A stretch of DNA of 36,114 nucleotides from Pseudomonas trivialis (GTDB lineage Bacteria; Pseudomonadota; Gammaproteobacteria; Pseudomonadales; Pseudomonadaceae), in assembly GCF_001439805.1 (NCBI RefSeq), contig NZ_JYLK01000027.1:1-36114 (forward strand). The letters are read 5' to 3'. A program made the position numbers and the translations under genes. Numbering within the stretch: the stretch's first letter is position 1; the number at the start of each line of letters is the position of its first letter. Shown here piece by piece: positions 1-15,166 of this stretch. The notes below the pieces were generated by a model. That model worked only from the letters and a program-made list of their open reading frames with translations, did no database searches and was not told the origin of the DNA.

Positions 1-66
1 GTGAAACGATGCATCGCCGATGGTAGTGTGGGGTTTCCCCATGTGAGAGTAGGTCATCGTCAAGAT
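1..66 (+). rRNA. rrf: 5S ribosomal RNA, 3' part (5' end outside window)
   Basis: The first 66 bases match the 3' half of pseudomonad 5S rRNA as I know it, including GGTAGTGTGGGGTTTCCCC, ATGTGAGAGTAGG and the closing helix strand ATCGTCAAG. The 5' strand of that helix and the rest of the gene lie upstream of the window. The exact 3' end is uncertain by a few bases. It places the window immediately downstream of an rRNA operon. Confidence 0.93.
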
Positions 67-75
67 TAAATTCCG

Positions 76-110
76 AAACCCCATTTGCGAAAGCAGATGG
101 GGTTTTGTTT
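76..110 (+). terminator. Intrinsic terminator of the rRNA operon
   Basis: A long hairpin pairs AAACCCCAT (76-84) with ATGGGGTTT (97-105). It continues inward through TTGC/GCAG to a GAAA tetraloop (89-92) and is followed by TTTGTTTT. It lies 10 bases after the 5S end, so it should stop rRNA transcription before birA. Confidence 0.92.
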
Positions 111-230
111 TGGGCGATTGGAAAGTCTAATAATGAGTCTGCTGCCATTCTCAGTGCCAGTGTTCGGCCTTTCTATGCAATGTCTCTGCGCATGGCTATC
201 ATGCGTGCCTCTTTGTGAGGCGATACTTGC

Positions 231-1190
231 ATGCTGACGTTGTTGAAACTTCTAAAAGATGGTCGATTCCACTCGGGAGAATCGCTTGGCGCTGCCTTGG
301 GGATTAGTCGCAGTGCTGTCTGGAAGCAGCTGCAGAATCTTGAGGCGGAGCTGAATTTACCCATCCATAAAGTCCGCGGCCGCGGATACCAGTTGGCCTC
401 GCCGCTGGTGTTCCTGAATGCTGAAGAGATCGTGCTGAATACGGCCCCTCTGTCATGGGCAGTTCAGGTTTTCGATTCAATCGACTCTACCAACGCCGAG
501 GCCCTTCGCCTTGTCAGTGCTGGTATGGAGCCTCCCTTTATCGTGCTGTCTGAGCAGCAAACGGCCGGTAGGGGCAGGCGCGGCCGTAAGTGGGTGAGCC
601 CATTTGCGCAAAACATCTATTGCAGCCTGGTGTTGCGCATCGAAGGTGGGTTGCGGCAACTGGAGGGGTTGAGCCTGGTTGTCGGGTTAGCTGTAATGCA
701 TGCCTTGCGAGAATCGGGGGTGCAAGGTGCTGCCCTGAAATGGCCGAACGATGTTTTAGTGGGGCAGAAGAAAATTGCCGGCATCTTGCTGGAGTTGGTG
801 GGCGATCCCGCTGACATCTGTCACGTTGTATTGGGCATTGGTATCAATGTGAATATGCAGAAGGCCGAAGATGTTGATCAGGAATGGACATCGGTGCAAT
901 TGCAGACAGGCGTTTCCATTAATCGTAATCACTTGGTCGCGCAACTGAGTCGCCAGCTAAACAGCTATCTTGAGCGACACAGGGTCTGTGGCTTTTCGGA
1001 GCTTCAGGAGGAGTGGGAGCTGAATCACCTGTGGCAAGGTAAGGCGGTGTCTCTCATTGCCGGTATCAACCACATAGATGGTGTTGTCTTGGGAGTGGAT
1101 CGTCACGGTGCTTTGCGTCTGGATGTTGATGGTGTCGAAAAAATATACAGTGGCGGTGAGTTAAGCCTGAGGTTGCGTGATGATTCTTGA
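231..1190 (+). CDS. birA: Bifunctional biotin-[acetyl-CoA-carboxylase] ligase / biotin operon repressor BirA
   Basis: BirA activates biotin as biotinyl-AMP and transfers it to the lysine of the acetyl-CoA carboxylase carrier protein; the holo-form can also repress biotin genes. The 319-residue length is normal for the bifunctional form. Residues about 1-55 form a winged helix-turn-helix (SGESLGAALGISRSAVWKQL). The ligase domain shows the adenylate-binding loop GRGRRGRKW (113-121), KWPNDV (170-175), KKIAGIL (180-186) and GIGINVN (202-208). The ATG at 231 follows TGAGG (216-220) at good spacing. The 3' end overlaps coaX by 11 bases, implying translational coupling of two cofactor genes. I could not pick a convincing promoter in 111-230. 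Residual transcription from the rRNA operon is possible but would have to pass the terminator at 76-110. Confidence 0.96.
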   Translation: MLTLLKLLKDGRFHSGESLGAALGISRSAVWKQLQNLEAELNLPIHKVRGRGYQLASPLVFLNAEEIVLNTAPLSWAVQVFDSIDSTNAEALRLVSAGMEPPFIVLSEQQTAGRGRRGRKWVSPFAQNIYCSLVLRIEGGLRQLEGLSLVVGLAVMHALRESGVQGAALKWPNDVLVGQKKIAGILLELVGDPADICHVVLGIGINVNMQKAEDVDQEWTSVQLQTGVSINRNHLVAQLSRQLNSYLERHRVCGFSELQEEWELNHLWQGKAVSLIAGINHIDGVVLGVDRHGALRLDVDGVEKIYSGGELSLRLRDDS

Positions 1191-1929
1191 GCTCGACTGT
1201 GGGAATAGCTTTATCAAGTGGCGAGTGATCGGCTCGGATAAAGCGAGTGCCTGTGCGGAAGGCGTTGTAAGCTCGGATGGCGCACTGATTGACAGTCTTT
1301 TGGCTCTTCCGGGCCTGCTCCTTACACGCTGCCGGCTTGTGAGCGTTCGCGCGTTAGAGGAAACCAACAAGTTGGTCGCGACGTTGGAGGAGGCATTTGG
1401 AGTTATTGTGTGCTGTGCCGTTTCCTCCAGGGAGATGGCCGGGGTGCGCAATGGCTACGAAGATTACGAGCGGCTTGGGCTTGATCGCTGGCTGGCAGTG
1501 CTTGGCGGATACAGGCTGGCTGCGGGCGCATGCCTTGTACTCGATTTCGGAACCGCCGCAACTGCAGATTTCGTTACGGCCGATGGCGACCACTTGGGCG
1601 GATTCATTTGTCCTGGCATGCCGCTGATGCGCAATCAGCTACGCACCCATACCCGCAAGATACGCTACGACGATGTGTCGGCCGAGAGAGCCTTGGAATG
1701 CCTTCATCCTGGTCGAACAACCGTCGAGGCTGTCGAGCGCGGGTGTACTCTGATGCTCCGAGGGTTTGTGCTGACCCAGCTTGAGCTGGCCCGTCAGTAT
1801 TGGGGGGATGACTTCACGGTTTTCATGACGGGTGGGGATGCGAATCTGGTAGCTGACGCGGTTCCACAAGCTCGTTTGGTTCCTGACCTTGTATTCGTCG
1901 GGTTGGCAATGGCATGCCCTTTATCTTGA
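1180..1929 (+). CDS. coaX: Type III pantothenate kinase
   Basis: CoaX phosphorylates pantothenate to 4'-phosphopantothenate, the first step of coenzyme A synthesis. This form is not feedback-inhibited by CoA and needs a monovalent cation. The 249 residues carry the ASKHA-fold signatures: DCGNS (6-10, phosphate loop), GLDRWLA (100-106, with the probable catalytic Asp about 102), DFGTA (122-126) and GGFICPGM (140-147). The sequence closely follows P. aeruginosa CoaX as I recall it. I chose ATG 1180 rather than the in-frame GTG at 1177 because MILELDCGNS is the family start. The gene begins inside the last codons of birA and is followed after 7 bases by the SPOR-like gene, so the three probably form one operon. 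Confidence 0.95.
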   Translation: MILELDCGNSFIKWRVIGSDKASACAEGVVSSDGALIDSLLALPGLLLTRCRLVSVRALEETNKLVATLEEAFGVIVCCAVSSREMAGVRNGYEDYERLGLDRWLAVLGGYRLAAGACLVLDFGTAATADFVTADGDHLGGFICPGMPLMRNQLRTHTRKIRYDDVSAERALECLHPGRTTVEAVERGCTLMLRGFVLTQLELARQYWGDDFTVFMTGGDANLVADAVPQARLVPDLVFVGLAMACPLS

Positions 1930-1936
1930 GGTGATT

Positions 1937-2383
1937 ATGCGTTGGCTGTTTTTGCTTTTGCTCGTTCTCAACATTTTTTATTACATATGGCATCAGCAAG
2001 AGGCGCCGCTGCGTGCCAAGGACGTCACGCCGCTGAATTTGTATCGCGGCACCCAGCAGGACATTCGCCTTTTGAGCGAGTCGGCTGACGCTAAGGCGCG
2101 CGCGGATAAAGTAAAAACGCCAGAAGTGCAAAATACCTGTATGTACATCGGTGGTTTCACTGACAAGCGTCAGGCGCAGGCTCTTGAGCAGCGACTGATC
2201 AGTCTGGATATAAAGGTCAGGGTTCAACTGCTAAGTACAGCTGATGCTGCGGGTTACTGGCTTAGAATCGCCCCCGAAAGTCGGCGCCTGGCTGACGATC
2301 TGCCCTTTGAAAACCTTGCTAAGGAATTCAATGAGTTAAAACATAAAATAATGCTGTGCGAAGGCATTGCAACTCGCGAATAG
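1937..2383 (+). CDS. Inner-membrane protein with SPOR-like C-terminal domain
   Basis: The 148-residue product starts with a hydrophobic stretch (MRWLFLLLLVLNIFYYIW, 1-18) suited to a single-pass signal anchor. A variable linker of about 45 residues follows. The C-terminal domain (about 66-145, NTCMYIGGFTDKRQAQ...) has the spacing and aromatic/glycine pattern of SPOR domains, which bind denuded septal peptidoglycan. The same gene follows coaX in P. aeruginosa (PA4278, from memory). ATG 1937 is taken as the start, with the SD-like TTGAGG at 1926-1931. A GTG at 1931 in the same frame is an alternative. A role in cell division is an inference from the domain only; no partner gene is nearby. The last codons contain the upstream promoter of the tRNA operon. 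Confidence 0.8.
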   Translation: MRWLFLLLLVLNIFYYIWHQQEAPLRAKDVTPLNLYRGTQQDIRLLSESADAKARADKVKTPEVQNTCMYIGGFTDKRQAQALEQRLISLDIKVRVQLLSTADAAGYWLRIAPESRRLADDLPFENLAKEFNELKHKIMLCEGIATRE

Positions 2384-2395
2384 TTTGCATAGAAT
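2367..2395 (+). promoter_or_regulatory. Candidate upstream sigma-70 promoter (P1) of the tyr-gly-thr tRNA operon
   Basis: TTGCAA (2367-2372) and TAGAAT (2390-2395) are separated by 17 bases, with start predicted near 2402. It overlaps the stop of the SPOR-like gene and lies about 125 bases before the tRNA-Tyr gene, in tandem with the stronger promoter at 2485. Confidence 0.6.
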
Positions 2396-2484
2396 GGCGC
2401 CCGCTTCGCAGTGAAGAGCTTTTAAGAGCTTCGGTGCGAAACACGTCAACGCAGCTAACCTCATATTTTTAAATGAGAAAATGC

Positions 2485-2512
2485 TTGACAGAAGGTCGGC
2501 GTAATGTAAAAT
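2485..2512 (+). promoter_or_regulatory. Sigma-70 promoter (P2) of the tyr-gly-thr tRNA operon
   Basis: A perfect TTGACA (2485-2490) and TAAAAT (2507-2512) are 16 bases apart, followed by the G+C-rich discriminator GCCGGCTCGC just before tRNA-Tyr at 2526. This layout is typical of stringently controlled stable-RNA promoters. The stringent control is inference. Confidence 0.85.
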
Positions 2513-2525
2513 GCCGGCTCGCTTA

Positions 2526-2610
<85 letters not shown>

Positions 2611-2634
2611 TTTTTAGCGTGAGCTGCAAGCTCC

Positions 2635-2708
<74 letters not shown>

Positions 2709-2734
2709 GATTTGCAGGTTGTGCACGGTGTTTT

Positions 2735-2810
2735 GCTCTTGTAGCTCAGTTGGTAGAGCACACCCTTGGTAAGGGTGAGGTCAGCGGTTCAAATCCGCTC
2801 AAGAGCTCCA
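2735..2810 (+). tRNA. thrT: tRNA-Thr (anticodon GGT)
   Basis: A 76-base tRNA. The acceptor GCTCTTG (2735-2741) pairs with CAAGAGC; the anticodon stem CACCC/GGGTG encloses TTGGTAA with GGT at 2768-2770. CCA is encoded (2808-2810). It is the last gene before the terminator at 2817. Confidence 0.97.
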
Positions 2811-2816
2811 TATAAC

Positions 2817-2848
2817 AAGGCAGATATGAGAATATCTGCCTTTGTTTT
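2817..2848 (+). terminator. Intrinsic terminator after tRNA-Thr
   Basis: An 11-bp perfect stem AAGGCAGATAT (2817-2827) / ATATCTGCCTT (2832-2842) with a GAGA loop is followed by TGTTTT. It ends the tyr-gly-thr unit seven bases after the tRNA. In P. aeruginosa tufB continues from this point; here no gene follows until tRNA-Trp. Confidence 0.92.
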
Positions 2849-2923
2849 AACGGCTGCCTCGGCTTGGTTGTGTTGCTTCCGGCTTTAAAGGCTGGGTGAA
2901 TTCAAGTGTCGTGGGGTTGGTTG

Positions 2924-2952
2924 TTGTAATGTCTTTTTCGGGCCTGCATAAT
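2924..2952 (+). promoter_or_regulatory. Sigma-70 promoter of trpT-secE-nusG
   Basis: TTGTAA (2924-2929) and CATAAT (2947-2952) are 17 bases apart, with TG immediately before the -10. The start is predicted near 2959, 14 bases before tRNA-Trp. It is needed because the preceding unit is terminated at 2848. Its transcript would carry tRNA-Trp, secE and nusG. Confidence 0.75.
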
Positions 2953-2972
2953 GGTCGGCCTGATTTTGTTTT

Positions 2973-3048
2973 AGGTCAGTAGCTCAATTGGCAGAGCGAC
3001 GGTCTCCAAAACCGTAGGTTGGGGGTTCGATTCCCTCCTGACCTGCCA
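2973..3048 (+). tRNA. trpT: tRNA-Trp (anticodon CCA)
   Basis: A 76-base tRNA. The acceptor AGGTCAG (2973-2979) pairs with CTGACCT (3038-3044); discriminator G and CCA follow. The anticodon stem ACGGT/ACCGT encloses CTCCAAA with CCA at 3006-3008. It lies 45 bases before secE and is probably processed from a shared transcript. Confidence 0.97.
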
Positions 3049-3093
3049 GATTCACGTGGTGTGTCTGGCTTTCTTTTCACAGGATCTTCATAG

Positions 3094-3462
3094 ATGACTC
3101 CTAAGGCTGAAGCTCAAAGCTCTCGTTTCGATCTGGTCAAGTGGCTTGCTGTTGTCGCTTTGGTGGTCGTAGGCGTTGTTGGCAATCAGTACTATTCTGC
3201 TTCGCCGATCCTGTACCGCGTACTCGCTTTGCTCGCCCTCGCCGCTGTTGCCGCTTTTGTAGGGCTGCAGACTGCAAAGGGTAAGTCTTTCGCAGTGTTG
3301 GTAAAGGAAGCTCGCACCGAAATCCGTAAAGTCGTTTGGCCGACTCGCCAAGAAACCACGCAGACCACGCTGATTGTAGTGGCTGTTGTTCTGGTTATGG
3401 CGTTGCTGTTGTGGGGGCTTGATTCCCTGCTCGGCTGGCTTGTTTCCTTGATTGTTGGCTAA
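3094..3462 (+). CDS. secE: Preprotein translocase subunit SecE
   Basis: SecE clamps SecY in the SecYEG channel and stabilises it in the inner membrane. The 122-residue protein has three predicted membrane segments (about 17-34, 40-60 and 92-118). The amphipathic conserved block EARTEIRKVVWPTRQETTQT (72-91) precedes the third segment and is the essential region of the family. This three-segment gammaproteobacterial form matches E. coli. The stop is nine bases before nusG. Its partner secY is at 28877. Confidence 0.97.
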   Translation: MTPKAEAQSSRFDLVKWLAVVALVVVGVVGNQYYSASPILYRVLALLALAAVAAFVGLQTAKGKSFAVLVKEARTEIRKVVWPTRQETTQTTLIVVAVVLVMALLLWGLDSLLGWLVSLIVG

Positions 3463-3471
3463 GGGTGTCCC

Positions 3472-4005
3472 GTGGCTAAGCGTTGGTACGTTGTGCATGC
3501 TTACTCGGGTTACGAGAAGCATGTGATGCGCTCTTTGCTGGAGCGCGTAAAGCTCGCAGGCATGGAAGAGGGCTTTGGCGAAATTCTGGTTCCCACTGAA
3601 GAAGTGGTTGAAATGCGGAATGGTCAGAAGCGCAAAAGTGAGCGCAAGTTCTTCCCTGGCTACGTGCTGGTTCAGATGGACATGAATGAAGGTACTTGGC
3701 ACTTGGTCAAGGACACTCCTCGTGTGATGGGCTTCATTGGCGGTACTGCTGATAAGCCTGCTCCCATCACCGACAAAGAGGCGGAAGCGATTCTGCGTCG
3801 TGTTGCTGATGGTAGCGACAAGCCCAAGCCGAAGACCTTGTTCGAGCCGGGTGAGGTTGTTCGTGTCACAGATGGTCCGTTCGCTGATTTCAATGGCACT
3901 GTCGAAGAAGTTAACTACGAAAAGAGTCGTGTCCAGGTGGCAGTGCTCATTTTCGGTCGCTCCACTCCAGTGGAGTTGGAGTTCAGCCAGGTCGAAAAGG
4001 TCTAG
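3472..4005 (+). CDS. nusG: Transcription termination/antitermination factor NusG
   Basis: NusG binds the beta' clamp of RNA polymerase, suppresses pausing, stimulates Rho and links the lead ribosome to polymerase through S10 (rpsJ, also in this window). The 177-residue protein has the NGN domain (about 1-118, starting KRWYVVHAYSGYEKHV) and the KOW domain (about 125-177, FEPGEVVRVTDGPFADFNG). The start is GTG at 3472. secE ends nine bases upstream, so translation is probably coupled. A terminator-like hairpin follows at 4021. Confidence 0.98.
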   Translation: MAKRWYVVHAYSGYEKHVMRSLLERVKLAGMEEGFGEILVPTEEVVEMRNGQKRKSERKFFPGYVLVQMDMNEGTWHLVKDTPRVMGFIGGTADKPAPITDKEAEAILRRVADGSDKPKPKTLFEPGEVVRVTDGPFADFNGTVEEVNYEKSRVQVAVLIFGRSTPVELEFSQVEKV

Positions 4006-4020
4006 CTGGCAAAGCATCCC

Positions 4021-4050
4021 AACCCCGCAGCCTTAGGCTGTGGGGTTTTG
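4021..4050 (+). terminator. Intrinsic terminator after nusG
   Basis: The stem AACCCCGCAGCC (4021-4032) / GGCTGTGGGGTT (4036-4047), with one G-T pair, is followed by TTTTG. It separates secE-nusG from rplK. I found no convincing promoter between it and rplK, so it may leak or an unrecognised promoter may exist. Confidence 0.85.
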
Positions 4051-4078
4051 TCGTCACTGGGATAAACGCGCAAGTAAC

Positions 4079-4107
4079 CGGGGAGCCTTTCGAGGCGTTC
4101 GAACCCG
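4079..4107 (+). promoter_or_regulatory. Candidate L1-binding translational operator in the rplK leader
   Basis: An inner helix GCCT/AGGC (4085-4088/4093-4096) is closed by a TTCG loop. It is joined through a very asymmetric internal loop (GA against GTTCGAA) to an outer helix CGGG/CCCG (4079-4082/4104-4107). In E. coli L1 represses the rplKA mRNA by binding a site before rplK that mimics its 23S target, also two helices with an asymmetric loop. Position and shape fit; the base-level match to the consensus was not verified. Confidence 0.45.
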
Positions 4108-4122
4108 TAATTGGAGTGCCTC

Positions 4123-4554
4123 ATGGCCAAGAAGATTACCGCTTACATCAAGCTGCAAGTGAAGGCCGCTCAGGCCAACCCTAGCCCACCCGTCGGTCCA
4201 GCTCTGGGTCAGCACGGCGTGAACATCATGGAGTTCTGCAAGGCTTTCAACGCTCGTACTCAGGGTCTTGAGCCAGGTCTGCCGACTCCAGTGATCATTA
4301 CTGTATACAGCGACCGTAGCTTCACTTTCGAAACCAAGTCGACCCCGGCTTCGGTTCTGTTGAAGAAAGCTGCTGGTCTGACTAGCGGTTCCGCTCGTCC
4401 CAACACCGTTAAGGTTGGCACCGTTACCCGTGCTCAGCTGGAAGAAATCGCGAAAACCAAAAACGCGGATCTGACTGCAGCTGATATGGATGCAGCCGTG
4501 CGTACCATCGCCGGTTCTGCTCGTAGCATGGGCCTTAACGTGGAGGGTGTGTAA
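4123..4554 (+). CDS. rplK: 50S ribosomal protein L11
   Basis: L11 forms the GTPase-associated centre with 23S rRNA helices 43/44 and is required for RelA activation. The 143 residues begin [20 protein letters not shown], with the flexible N-terminal proline region ([16 protein letters not shown]) that contacts thiostrepton-type antibiotics. The C-terminal rRNA-binding domain covers about 75-143. An ATG in the same frame at 4111 would add four residues (MECL); 4123 is chosen because GGAG (4113-4116) gives proper spacing and the family starts MAKK. The stop overlaps the start of rplA (TAATG). Confidence 0.97.
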
Positions 4555-5249
4555 TGGCTAAGCTGACCAAGCGCCAAAAGGCTATCGCCGGCAAAATCGA
4601 AGCAGGCAAGGCCTACAACTTTGTAGACGCTGCTGCCTTGCTGACCGAGCTGTCGACTGTCAAGTTCAGCGAGTCGGTTGACGTTGCTGTAAACTTGGGT
4701 GTTGACCCACGTAAATCCGACCAGGTCGTTCGTAGCGCTACTGTGCTGCCACACGGTACTGGCAAGACTGTACGTGTAGCTGTCTTCACCCAAGGCCCGG
4801 CAGCTGAAGCTGCTCTGGCCGCTGGCGCAGATCGCGTTGGCATGGACGATCTGGCTGCCGAAATGAAAGGCGGCGACCTGAACTATGACGTAGTAATTGC
4901 TTCCCCGGATGCAATGCGCGTTGTAGGTCAGTTGGGTCAGATCCTGGGTCCGCGCGGCCTGATGCCTAACCCTAAAGTCGGCACCGTAACTCCAGACGTA
5001 GCCACCGCTGTTAAAAACGCCAAGGCTGGTCAGGTTCGTTATCGCACCGACAAAAACGGCATCATTCACACCTCCGTTGGCAAAGTCGGCTTCGACGCCG
5101 TCAAGCTGAAGGAAAATGTTGAAGCGCTGATCGCTGATCTCAAGCGTATCAAGCCAGCTTCCTCGAAAGGCATCTACGTCAAGCGCGTTACCCTGAGCAC
5201 CACTATGGGCCCAGGTCTGGTCATCGACCAAGGCTCGCTGGACGTATAA
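4554..5249 (+). CDS. rplA: 50S ribosomal protein L1
   Basis: L1 forms the mobile L1 stalk that handles deacylated E-site tRNA, and it is the autogenous repressor of rplKA. At 231 residues the length is normal, starting [11 protein letters not shown]. It contains the conserved block [19 protein letters not shown] and the C-terminal [10 protein letters not shown]. The start codon shares one base with the rplK stop, so the two are translationally coupled, which lets one operator control both. Confidence 0.98.
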
Positions 5250-5257
5250 GACACAGG

Positions 5258-5440
5258 TTGGTGCAAGTGATTGCGCCAATTGAAAGATTGGGGTCCCTGC
5301 CTGGCGGGGGCTATCCAAGACCGTAGGCGACGCAAGTCTTAAACCAACAAGCCTACGCAGATGGTGCTCCCGGTTCCTTACCGAATCAGACACCAAAACG
5401 ACATCCGGCTCCGGCCAGATGAAACGGTAACAAGCAGGAG
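5258..5440 (+). ncRNA. L10 leader (autoregulatory mRNA element of rplJL)
   Basis: The 199-base gap before rplJ contains a perfect 7-bp stem CGTAGGC (5322-5328) / GCCTACG (5351-5357), followed by CAGATGGTG (5357-5365), which resembles the E. coli L10 leader core. A second G+C-rich hairpin lies around 5294-5310. In enterobacteria the L10-(L12)4 complex binds this leader and represses translation of rplJ and rplL. The family assignment rests on position and conserved segments; boundaries are approximate. Confidence 0.78.
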
Positions 5441-5448
5441 TTAAACCC

Positions 5449-5949
5449 GTGGCAATTAATCTCGAAGACAAGAAGGCCATCGTCGCTGAAGTCAACGAGG
5501 CTGCCAAAGCTGCTCTGTCCGCTGTCGTGGCTGATGCCCGTGGTGTGACAGTAGGCGCTATGACCGGACTCCGTAAAGAGGCTCGTGAAGCTGGCGTATA
5601 CGTACGTGTTGTACGTAACACCCTGCTCAAGCGCGCCGTTGCTGACACTGAATACAGTGTTCTCAACGACGTGTTCACCGGCCCGACTCTGATCGCGTTC
5701 TCCAAGGACCATCCAGGCGCTGCTGCCCGTTTGTTCAAGGAATTCGCCAAGAGTCAGGATAAGTTCGAGATCAAGGCAGCTGCGTTCGAGGGCAAGTTCC
5801 TCGCAGCTAACCAAATCGACGTACTGGCAACACTGCCGACCCGCGACGAAGCCATTTCGCAGCTGATGAGCGTGATTCAAGGCGCTACCAGCAAGCTGGC
5901 TCGTACTCTGGCTGCAGTTCGCGAGCAAAAAGAAGCTGCCGCAGCCTAA
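5449..5949 (+). CDS. rplJ: 50S ribosomal protein L10
   Basis: L10 anchors the L12 dimers at the base of the stalk. The 166-residue protein starts at GTG 5449 (MAINLEDKKAIVAEV), eleven bases after the purine-rich AGCAGGAG (5433-5440). The N-terminal rRNA-binding domain covers about 1-130. The C-terminal helix (about 135-165, QLMSVIQGATSKLARTLAAVREQK) is where L12 dimers bind. The product also represses its own operon through the leader upstream. rplL follows after 78 bases. Confidence 0.97.
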   Translation: MAINLEDKKAIVAEVNEAAKAALSAVVADARGVTVGAMTGLRKEAREAGVYVRVVRNTLLKRAVADTEYSVLNDVFTGPTLIAFSKDHPGAAARLFKEFAKSQDKFEIKAAAFEGKFLAANQIDVLATLPTRDEAISQLMSVIQGATSKLARTLAAVREQKEAAAA

Positions 5950-6027
5950 GGCTGAGTCACTTCTCTCGCGTATTTTTGTTTATTTCGATGGCCGCGTAGG
6001 CCGTCCCCCAATTCAGGAAATACAGCA

Positions 6028-6393
6028 ATGTCTATCTCCCAAGACGATATCCTCAACGCCGTAGCTGAAATGTCGGTTCTGCAGGTTGTTGAGCTGATCA
6101 AAGCTTTCGAAGAAAAATTCGGCGTTTCCGCTGCCGCTGCTTCCGCCGGTCCAGCTGCTGCTGCTGCCGTTGTTGAAGAGCAAACCGAATTCAACGTCAT
6201 GCTGCTGGAAGCTGGCGAGAAGAAAGTAAACGTGATCAAGGCAGTACGTGAACTGACCGGTCTGGGCCTGAAAGAAGCCAAGGCTGTAGTTGACGGCGCT
6301 CCTGCCATGGTTCTGGAAGCAGTGACCAAAGATGCCGGCGACAAAGCCAAGGCAACTCTGGAAGAAGCAGGCGCTAAAGTCGAGCTGAAGTAA
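6028..6393 (+). CDS. rplL: 50S ribosomal protein L7/L12
   Basis: L12 is the multicopy stalk protein that recruits the GTPase factors EF-Tu, EF-G, IF2 and RF3. The 121 residues show an N-terminal dimerisation domain (1-32), an alanine-rich hinge (33-49, SAAAASAGPAAAAAVV) and the C-terminal factor-binding domain (53-121) with KAVRELTGLGLKEAKAVV. The 78-base gap after rplJ contains a small GGCC/GGCC hairpin but no terminator. An attenuator follows at 6440, which should make rplL message more abundant than rpoB. Confidence 0.98.
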   Translation: MSISQDDILNAVAEMSVLQVVELIKAFEEKFGVSAAAASAGPAAAAAVVEEQTEFNVMLLEAGEKKVNVIKAVRELTGLGLKEAKAVVDGAPAMVLEAVTKDAGDKAKATLEEAGAKVELK

Positions 6394-6439
6394 GCATCGA
6401 CCTTGCGTCTCCAGCCCAAGCGTCAAGCTTAAGGCTGAT

Positions 6440-6468
6440 GGCTGGTGGCTCTTGCCACCGGCCTTTTT
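6440..6468 (+). terminator. rplL-rpoB attenuator
   Basis: The 10-bp stem GGCTGGTGGC (6440-6449) / GCCACCGGCC (6454-6463), with loop TCTT, is followed by TTTTT. It lies between rplL and rpoB, where E. coli has a partial terminator that lowers polymerase subunit expression relative to L12. Two further hairpins, CCACC/GGTGG (6514-6529) and TGCAAACC/GGTTTGCA (6530-6549), sit in the 144-base rpoB leader and may stabilise or mark a processing site. Confidence 0.85.
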
Positions 6469-6612
6469 CCGTTCTTGGCTGTCGACTCGGTCGCCGCCAT
6501 TAACGCGCTGTAGCCACCCGAAGCGGTGGTGCAAACCATGGGGTTTGCAAGATTTTCTGGCTGCTCCCGTCGGAGGGGCCAAACAAGCAGGTGACCAAGC
6601 TGGGGAACGCTG

Positions 6613-10686
<4,074 letters not shown>

Positions 10687-10750
10687 CACGTGACGCGAAT
10701 CGAGAGCGTGGCAGCGATGCCCGCTCTCTGCTCCGCCAGGAGGAAAGGCC

Positions 10751-14950
<4,200 letters not shown>

Positions 14951-14971
14951 GTTCTGCAATAGATGAGACTG

Positions 14972-15041
14972 GGCCCTGACATCCCCATTCGTCGGATCGA
15001 GGCATTTATGCCCCGATTCGACGGGCGGGGAGGTCGGGGCC
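14972..15041 (+). terminator. Long imperfect hairpin after rpoC (terminator or processing site)
   Basis: A roughly 70-base hairpin begins 22 bases after the rpoC stop. The outer GGCCCTGAC/GTCGGGGCC and CCCC/GGGG pairs continue to CGTCGGATCG/CGATTCGACG and GGCAT/ATGCC with a two-base tip. It lacks a clear T-tract, so it may be an RNase-processed 3' end rather than a classical terminator. The str promoter starts six bases later. Confidence 0.7.
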
Positions 15042-15046
15042 TTGCC

Positions 15047-15075
15047 TTGACTGGGGGCAAGATCCTCTTTAGACT
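15047..15075 (+). promoter_or_regulatory. Sigma-70 promoter of the str operon
   Basis: TTGACT (15047-15052) and TAGACT (15070-15075) are separated by 17 bases. The start is predicted near 15082, giving an rpsL leader of about 85 nucleotides that contains the UUCG-loop attenuator. Confidence 0.75.
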
Positions 15076-15092
15076 CTTGTACCCCTAAATTT

Positions 15093-15124
15093 GGCGGGAA
15101 TTCGTTCCTGCCATTTTGCTTTTC
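15093..15124 (+). terminator. rpsL leader attenuator with UUCG tetraloop
   Basis: The 8-bp stem GGCGGGAA (15093-15100) / TTCCTGCC (15105-15112), closed by TTCG, is followed by ATTTTGCTTTT. It begins about 11 bases after the predicted start and precedes rpsL by 42 bases, so it looks like a premature terminator. I recall an Rfam pseudomonad rpsL leader family at this place. The ligand is not known to me. Confidence 0.78.
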
Positions 15125-15166
15125 TTGCAAGACAATAGCGTCGCAAGACAACAGTGGAGCTAGTAG

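Noticed and set aside
111..230. Possible birA promoter between the rRNA terminator and birA
   Set aside because: Boxes such as TATGCA at 174 have no acceptable -35 at 16-18 bases, so no promoter is claimed.
2849..2923. Possible tufB remnant between thrT and trpT
   Set aside because: I compared it by eye with tuf start, G-motif and end sequences and saw no similarity. The segment holds nothing I can identify.
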